Positions 60,106-64,000 of a DNA stretch of 64,000 nucleotides are shown piece after piece. The translations under genes and the position numbers were made by a program. The DNA comes from Faecalibacterium sp. I3-3-33 (GTDB lineage Bacteria > Bacillota > Clostridia > Oscillospirales > Ruminococcaceae). The stretch spans positions 1,860,001-1,924,000 of the forward strand of contig NZ_CP094469.1 in the NCBI RefSeq assembly GCF_023347295.1, given 5' to 3'. The notes below the pieces were generated by a model that saw nothing but the letters and a program-made list of their open reading frames with translations, had not been told where the DNA came from and searched no databases. Each line of letters begins with the position of its first letter. The stretch's first letter is position 1.

Positions 60106-61917
60106 ATGCCCAGACCCGGACGTCCCACCACCGAGCGCGCCAAGGACTTTAAAGGCACGCTGCGGCAGCTCATCCGCACCATGAGCCACTACAAACTGCC
60201 CCTTGCGGCAGCCATGCTGTTTGCTGTTCTGTCCACCATCTTCAACATTGCAGGCCCCAAGGTGCTGGCAAAGGCCACCACCGCCCTTGCCACCGGCTGG
60301 ATCGCCCGGCTGCGCGGCACCGGCAGCATTGATTTTGTGTATATCGGCCGCATTCTGCTGTTTTTGCTGGGGATGTACCTGCTGAGCAGCGCCTTCAGCT
60401 TTATTCAGGGCTGGCTGATGACCGGCCTTTCCCAGAAGGTCTGCTACGACTTCCGCCGCCAGATCAGCGAAAAGATCAACCGCCTGCCGCTGGCGTACTT
60501 TGAAAAGCGCACCGTGGGCGAGGTGCTCTCCCGCATCACCAACGATGTGGACACGCTGGGCCAGAGCCTGAACCAGAGTATCACCCAGCTGATCACCAGC
60601 GTGACCACCATGATCGGTGTGCTGGTGATGATGCTTTCCATCAGTCCCCGCATGACCCTGATCGCCCTGCTGATCCTGCCGGTGTCGCTGGCGCTGGTGC
60701 TGGTGGTGGTCAAGTTCAGCCAGAAGTACTTCAAGGCGCAGCAGGCCACGCTGGGCGTGGTCAACGGTCAGGTAGAAGAGGTTTACGCCGGTCACAACGT
60801 AGTCAAGGCGTTCAACCGGGAGGCCGTGGTGCTGGCAGACTTCAACGCCGCCAACGATAAGCTGTACGAATCCGCATGGAAGAGCCAGTTTCTCTCCGGC
60901 CTGATGATGCCCATCATGAACTTTGTGGGCAACCTGGGCTATGTGGCGGTGGCCATTGTTGGCAGCATTTTTGCCGCAAACGGCGTTATCACCATTGGTG
61001 ATATTCAGGCCTTTATCCAGTACGTCAAAAACTTCACCCAGCCCATCCAGCAGCTTTCGCAGGTGTCCAATATGCTGCAAAGCATGGCCGCTGCTGCCGA
61101 GCGGGTGTTCGAGTTTTTGAATGAGCCGGAGGAAGAGCAGCTGGCAGACCCCGCCCGCCGCGCCGACCCCTCCGATATTGACGGACAGGTCACCTTTGAC
61201 CATGTGCGCTTCGGCTACACCCCGGACAAGACCGTCATCCACGACTTCAGCTGCACGGTGCAGCCCGGCCAAAAGGTAGCCATCGTAGGCCCCACCGGCG
61301 CGGGCAAGACCACCATGGTCAAGCTGCTGATGCGCTTTTACGATGTGGACGCCGGTTCCATCACCCTGAACGGCCACGATGTGCGGGACTTTGACCGCAG
61401 CGCCCTGCGCGAGGGCTTTGGCATGGTGCTGCAGGACACATGGCTGTTCAAGGGCACCATCATGGAGAACATCCGCTACGGCCGACTGGACGCCACCGAT
61501 GAAGAGGTGATCGCCGCCGCAAAGGCCGCCAACGCCGATCACTTTATCCGCACCCTGCCCGGCGGCTACCAGATGGAGCTGAACGAGGACGCCTCCAACG
61601 TCAGTCAGGGACAGAAGCAGCTGCTCACCATCGCCCGTACCATTCTGGCAGATAACCGCATTCTGATTTTGGACGAGGCCACCAGCAGCGTGGATACCCG
61701 CACCGAGCAGCGCATCCAGACCGCCATGGACCGCCTGATGGAGGGCCGCACCAGCTTTGTCATCGCCCACCGCCTTTCCACCATCCGCGATGCCGACCTC
61801 ATCCTTGTCATGCGAGACGGCGACATTGTGGAGCAGGGCACCCACGACCAGCTGATCGAGGTCGGCGGCTTCTACGCCGACCTGTACAACAGCCAGTTCG
61901 AGGACGTGGTGGATTAA
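60106..61917 (+). CDS. ABC exporter half with canonical catalytic site
   Basis: 603 residues. ATG 60106 is nine bases from AAAAGGAGG; a GTG at 60097 lies too near that box. Six membrane helices occupy about residues 25-320. The nucleotide-binding domain has Walker A GPTGAGKTT (about 395-403), Walker B ILILDEATSSVD with the catalytic Glu, and an atypical signature NVSQGQKQ (Gln for Gly). Together with the preceding protein it forms a heterodimeric exporter of the type in which only one composite site hydrolyses ATP. Regulation by MarR suggests drug, bile or fatty-acid efflux. Confidence 0.93.
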   Translation: MPRPGRPTTERAKDFKGTLRQLIRTMSHYKLPLAAAMLFAVLSTIFNIAGPKVLAKATTALATGWIARLRGTGSIDFVYIGRILLFLLGMYLLSSAFSFIQGWLMTGLSQKVCYDFRRQISEKINRLPLAYFEKRTVGEVLSRITNDVDTLGQSLNQSITQLITSVTTMIGVLVMMLSISPRMTLIALLILPVSLALVLVVVKFSQKYFKAQQATLGVVNGQVEEVYAGHNVVKAFNREAVVLADFNAANDKLYESAWKSQFLSGLMMPIMNFVGNLGYVAVAIVGSIFAANGVITIGDIQAFIQYVKNFTQPIQQLSQVSNMLQSMAAAAERVFEFLNEPEEEQLADPARRADPSDIDGQVTFDHVRFGYTPDKTVIHDFSCTVQPGQKVAIVGPTGAGKTTMVKLLMRFYDVDAGSITLNGHDVRDFDRSALREGFGMVLQDTWLFKGTIMENIRYGRLDATDEEVIAAAKAANADHFIRTLPGGYQMELNEDASNVSQGQKQLLTIARTILADNRILILDEATSSVDTRTEQRIQTAMDRLMEGRTSFVIAHRLSTIRDADLILVMRDGDIVEQGTHDQLIEVGGFYADLYNSQFEDVVD

Positions 61918-61944
61918 AGCACCTGTCATCGCAATATAACTGCC

Positions 61945-61992
61945 AAAAGAGCACCTGCCGCCTTCTCTTCCGAGGGCAGCAGGTGCTCTTTG
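61945..61992 (+). terminator. Terminator of the MarR-ABC operon
   Basis: AAAGAGCACCTGC pairs with GCAGGTGCTCTTT around a partly paired loop. Confidence 0.75.
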
Positions 61993-61996
61993 CATT

Positions 61997-62109
61997 CCCC
62001 TCTCAGTCATCGCTGCGCGATGCCAGCTCCCACAAGAGGGGGAGCTTTTCAGCATCTGCCAGGCAGCTGCAATAGAGCTCTCCCTTCGGCGCGGAAGCGC
62101 CTGAGAGGG
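61997..62109. repeat. MITE-like element with terminal inverted repeats
   Basis: About 113 bp bounded by CCCCTCTCAG (61997-62006) and CTGAGAGGG (62101-62109). Inside are hairpins CATCGC-TGC-GCGATG, AGCTCCC...GGGAGCT and GGCGC-GGAA-GCGCC. It carries no ORF of its own. I recall very similar sequences as abundant repeats in Faecalibacterium and related gut Ruminococcaceae. Confidence 0.65.
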
Positions 62110-62123
62110 TTTCCATCTTTTCT

Positions 62124-63041
62124 TTATGATTCCTCCATCGGTTCCAGCTTCAGGCCGAACAGCCTTTCCGAGAGGGACGGCAGCTGTTGCTGCAACGCGC
62201 GGACATAGGCCATTACTACCGGATCCGGCTCCGCTTTCGTAACAATACCAAACCGCATTCCCTTGTTCCAATCCAGAATAAACACCTGTGAAGGATCCGG
62301 TCTGCGGTAGTACACTGCCGGGGTCAGCATCAGGCTGGGCAGTTCATACTGTACACTTTTTACGCTGCGAATGATTTCTGCCTGCCGTCTCGCAGCCTCG
62401 TGTAGCAATGCGGTCTCATACAGTGACTGGTCTGGTGTTTCTGCAAACATCCACCGATACTGCACCGCCTGTTCCAGCGTAATATATCCACGGGGCACCT
62501 CCGGCGGCGTATGAAATGGGACGCCGATCTCTGGCATATACACTGCCGGATAAAAGTGCAAGCCTCGCGCCGCGATCTCTGCACACTCGATCTGCAATGA
62601 AAGATCGATTTCATCATTCAGCAACGCCCTCCAGACATCCTTTATGCTGGCACAGCGGTGCATGATAGGAGAAAAGCGGTTGCTCAACTCCCCTGTAGCG
62701 GCAAACAGGTCAAAGCCCAGCATTTGCAGCGGCATATTCTGATGTCCGATCAGTAGATGCCGTTTGGGTGGATTTGCATTCAGCTTTACTGCCTGCGCAT
62801 GATGCACCGCCTCATCGTACAATTCCAGCAGCTGCTTTGCCTTGGGGTAAAAATCCCATCCCGCCGGGGTCAGCACCACACGGCGCGGCACATGCTGGAA
62901 CAGTTCAAACTGCAATTGCCCTTCCAGCGTGCGGATCTGCTGCGAAAGTGCCGATTGTGAAAGATACAGCGCCTCTGCCGCCGCACAAAAGCTGTTCAGC
63001 TCCACGATCTTTATAAAGCCCGCCAGCGCGCTCTGGTTCAT
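62124..63041 (-). CDS. LysR-family transcriptional regulator
   Basis: 305 residues. ATG at 63041 behind TAGGAGG gives the family start MNQSALAGFIKIVELNSFCAAAEALYLSQSALSQQIRTLEGQLQFELFQHVPRRVVLTPAG, a classic LysR winged helix-turn-helix (residues 1-60). The rest is a periplasmic-binding-protein-like effector domain. It is less GC-rich than its neighbours by eye, and codon choice is less biased, so recent acquisition or weak expression is possible. It is divergent from the flavoprotein gene at 63203, which it most likely controls. Confidence 0.92.
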   Translation of the reverse strand: MNQSALAGFIKIVELNSFCAAAEALYLSQSALSQQIRTLEGQLQFELFQHVPRRVVLTPAGWDFYPKAKQLLELYDEAVHHAQAVKLNANPPKRHLLIGHQNMPLQMLGFDLFAATGELSNRFSPIMHRCASIKDVWRALLNDEIDLSLQIECAEIAARGLHFYPAVYMPEIGVPFHTPPEVPRGYITLEQAVQYRWMFAETPDQSLYETALLHEAARRQAEIIRSVKSVQYELPSLMLTPAVYYRRPDPSQVFILDWNKGMRFGIVTKAEPDPVVMAYVRALQQQLPSLSERLFGLKLEPMEES

Positions 63042-63100
63042 TCTTTCCTTCCTCCTACAATACATTAGGTTTTCCTTAATTATAATATAATAAACTTGAA

Positions 63101-63129
63101 TTGTAAACAGCACCCTTCTACGCTACAAT
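63101..63129 (+). promoter_or_regulatory. Promoter for the secreted flavoprotein gene
   Basis: TTGTAA (63101-63106), 17 bases, TACAAT (63124-63129). TCCTTAA (about 63073-63079) and TTAAGGA (63132-63138) flank it as an inverted pair, possible LysR contacts. Confidence 0.6.
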
Positions 63130-63202
63130 TGTTAAGGATTCAGCAAAGTGTCCTTCACCTTGCTGCACAATAAGAAGGAACAAAAAGAAAGAGAGCGTAC
63201 CT

Positions 63203-64000
63203 ATGAACAAGATTTCCCGTAAGGGCTTTATCAAGATCGCCGCTGCTGCCGCCATGAGCAGTGTGACCGCCGGTGCTCTGGCTGCCTGCAATGCTGCCTC
63301 CGGCTCTGCTTCCGCTTCCACTTCCGGTGCTGCCGGCCAGTACATCCCCGGCACCTATGAGGGCACCGCCGAGGGTATCTCCTCCACTGTCAAGGTCACC
63401 ATGACCTTCTCCGACAGCGCTGTCACCGATGTGGTAGTGGACACCTCCGGCGAGACTGCTTCCTACGGCGCTGCCGCTGCCGATGAGCTGCGCGAGCAGC
63501 TGATGGCTGCCGGTTCTGCCGAGATCGACGGTGTTTCCGGTTCTACCATCACCTCCGATGCCGTGATGAAGGCCGCCAAGAGCTGCTACGCACAGGCAAA
63601 GGGCGAGGCCGTGGTCTCCAGCGTGCAGCTGCCCACCGGCGACGCAAACGACTGGCTGGGCAAAGAGCCTGACATCGACGAGGCTTCCATCACCGAGACA
63701 TGGGATACCGATATCGTCATTGTGGGCGCTGGCAACGGTGGTATGTGCGCAGCCGCTTATGCTGCACAGAACGGACTGAACTTCCGTATCATCGAGCAGA
63801 ATTCTGCCGTTATGGATACCCGCCATTGGTACGGCACCATCGACAGCAGCGAAGCAAAGAAAAAGGGCATTGCTCCTGTTGACCGCGCCGAGCTGCTGAG
63901 CGAGATCTCCCGCTCCATGGGCGGTCGCTGCGACCAGCGCGTAGTTAAGACCTGGATCAATGAGTCTGCCGCCATGCACGATTTTGTTTCCGGCATTCTG
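63203..64000 (+). CDS. Secreted FMN-binding, FAD-dependent reductase (fumarate/urocanate reductase-like), 5' part
   Basis: The first 266 codons are in the window and the frame is open at its end. A signal with S-R-K near the start and lipobox LAAC (lipid Cys at C29) marks a lipoprotein. A Ser/Ala/Gly linker follows. The FMN_bind domain (about 47-130) has the flavinylation motif VSGSTITSDA, where T115 could carry covalent FMN. The FAD-binding domain opens with DIVIVGAGNGGMCAAAYAAQNG (GxGxxG at about 175-180). Such surface enzymes pass extracellular electrons to organic acceptors such as fumarate or urocanate. The acceptor cannot be judged from this part. Confidence 0.88.
   Translation, partial: MNKISRKGFIKIAAAAAMSSVTAGALAACNAASGSASASTSGAAGQYIPGTYEGTAEGISSTVKVTMTFSDSAVTDVVVDTSGETASYGAAAADELREQLMAAGSAEIDGVSGSTITSDAVMKAAKSCYAQAKGEAVVSSVQLPTGDANDWLGKEPDIDEASITETWDTDIVIVGAGNGGMCAAAYAAQNGLNFRIIEQNSAVMDTRHWYGTIDSSEAKKKGIAPVDRAELLSEISRSMGGRCDQRVVKTWINESAAMHDFVSGIL

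Overview
The window is a gene-dense, GC-rich (high fifties percent by eye) chromosomal stretch of a low-GC-phylum anaerobe. The gene content points to a Faecalibacterium-like member of the Oscillospiraceae: a clostridial-type hybrid-cluster protein, a YmfF/YmfH peptidase pair, an uxuAB plus TRAP uronate locus, FMN-binding surface flavoproteins, an Asn-rich small protein, and a MITE-like repeat that I recall being abundant in gut Ruminococcaceae. The assignment is inference from gene families and repeats, not a database match. No rRNA, tRNA, CRISPR array, phage or insertion sequence was recognised.

Layout. 1-4.2 kb: end of glycogen phosphorylase, a neopullulanase-like GH13 enzyme, then an NfeD/SPFH membrane pair. 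4.2-9.6 kb (minus): small membrane protein, diaminopimelate decarboxylase, a CapD-type nucleotide-sugar dehydratase and a SpoVB-like flippase. 9.8-20.5 kb (plus): Mrp Fe-S carrier, NADP-glutamate dehydrogenase, Hcp and glutamate synthase gltBD, forming a nitrogen block with long 5' leaders. 20.6-22.3 kb: a PASTA pseudokinase. 22.5-32.7 kb (minus): TRAP transporter, orphan TRAP binding protein, YesM/YesN two-component system, uxuB and uxuA, read as one hexuronate sensing, uptake and breakdown locus. 33.1-35.2 kb (plus): D-serine dehydratase and a YefM/YoeB module with a third small ORF.

35.3-40.7 kb: YebC, a NOL1/NOP2/Sun RNA methylase, an Asn-rich 62-residue protein, Mini-III, Obg, L27 and L21. 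40.7-45.2 kb (minus): lgt, a paired M16 peptidase operon and a VanY carboxypeptidase. 45.4-49.3 kb (minus): ACT protein, hom, thrB, lysC. 49.4-57.1 kb: PBP1A, a BofC-like protein, a PhoU-containing Na/Pi cotransporter, a 38-residue ORF, a sortase and a second Na/Pi cotransporter. 57.3-61.9 kb (plus): MarR regulator with a heterodimeric ABC exporter. 62-64 kb: a MITE-like repeat, a LysR regulator and the start of a divergent secreted flavoprotein reductase.

The most unusual structure is a dispersed element of about 105 bp found four times (2509, 29868, 52654, and reversed at 55368). It always lies 10-21 bases after a stop codon. It has an a-b-a'-b' (H-type pseudoknot) pairing layout, and stem a is complementary in all four copies despite a different sequence in each. 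An intrinsic-terminator-like hairpin follows directly. It looks like a conserved structured 3'-UTR RNA or a mobile terminator family. Other regulatory finds are an attenuator with hexaloop hairpins before gltB, a YefM/YoeB-type operator with 12-bp geometry, and palindromes at the TRAP and MarR promoters.
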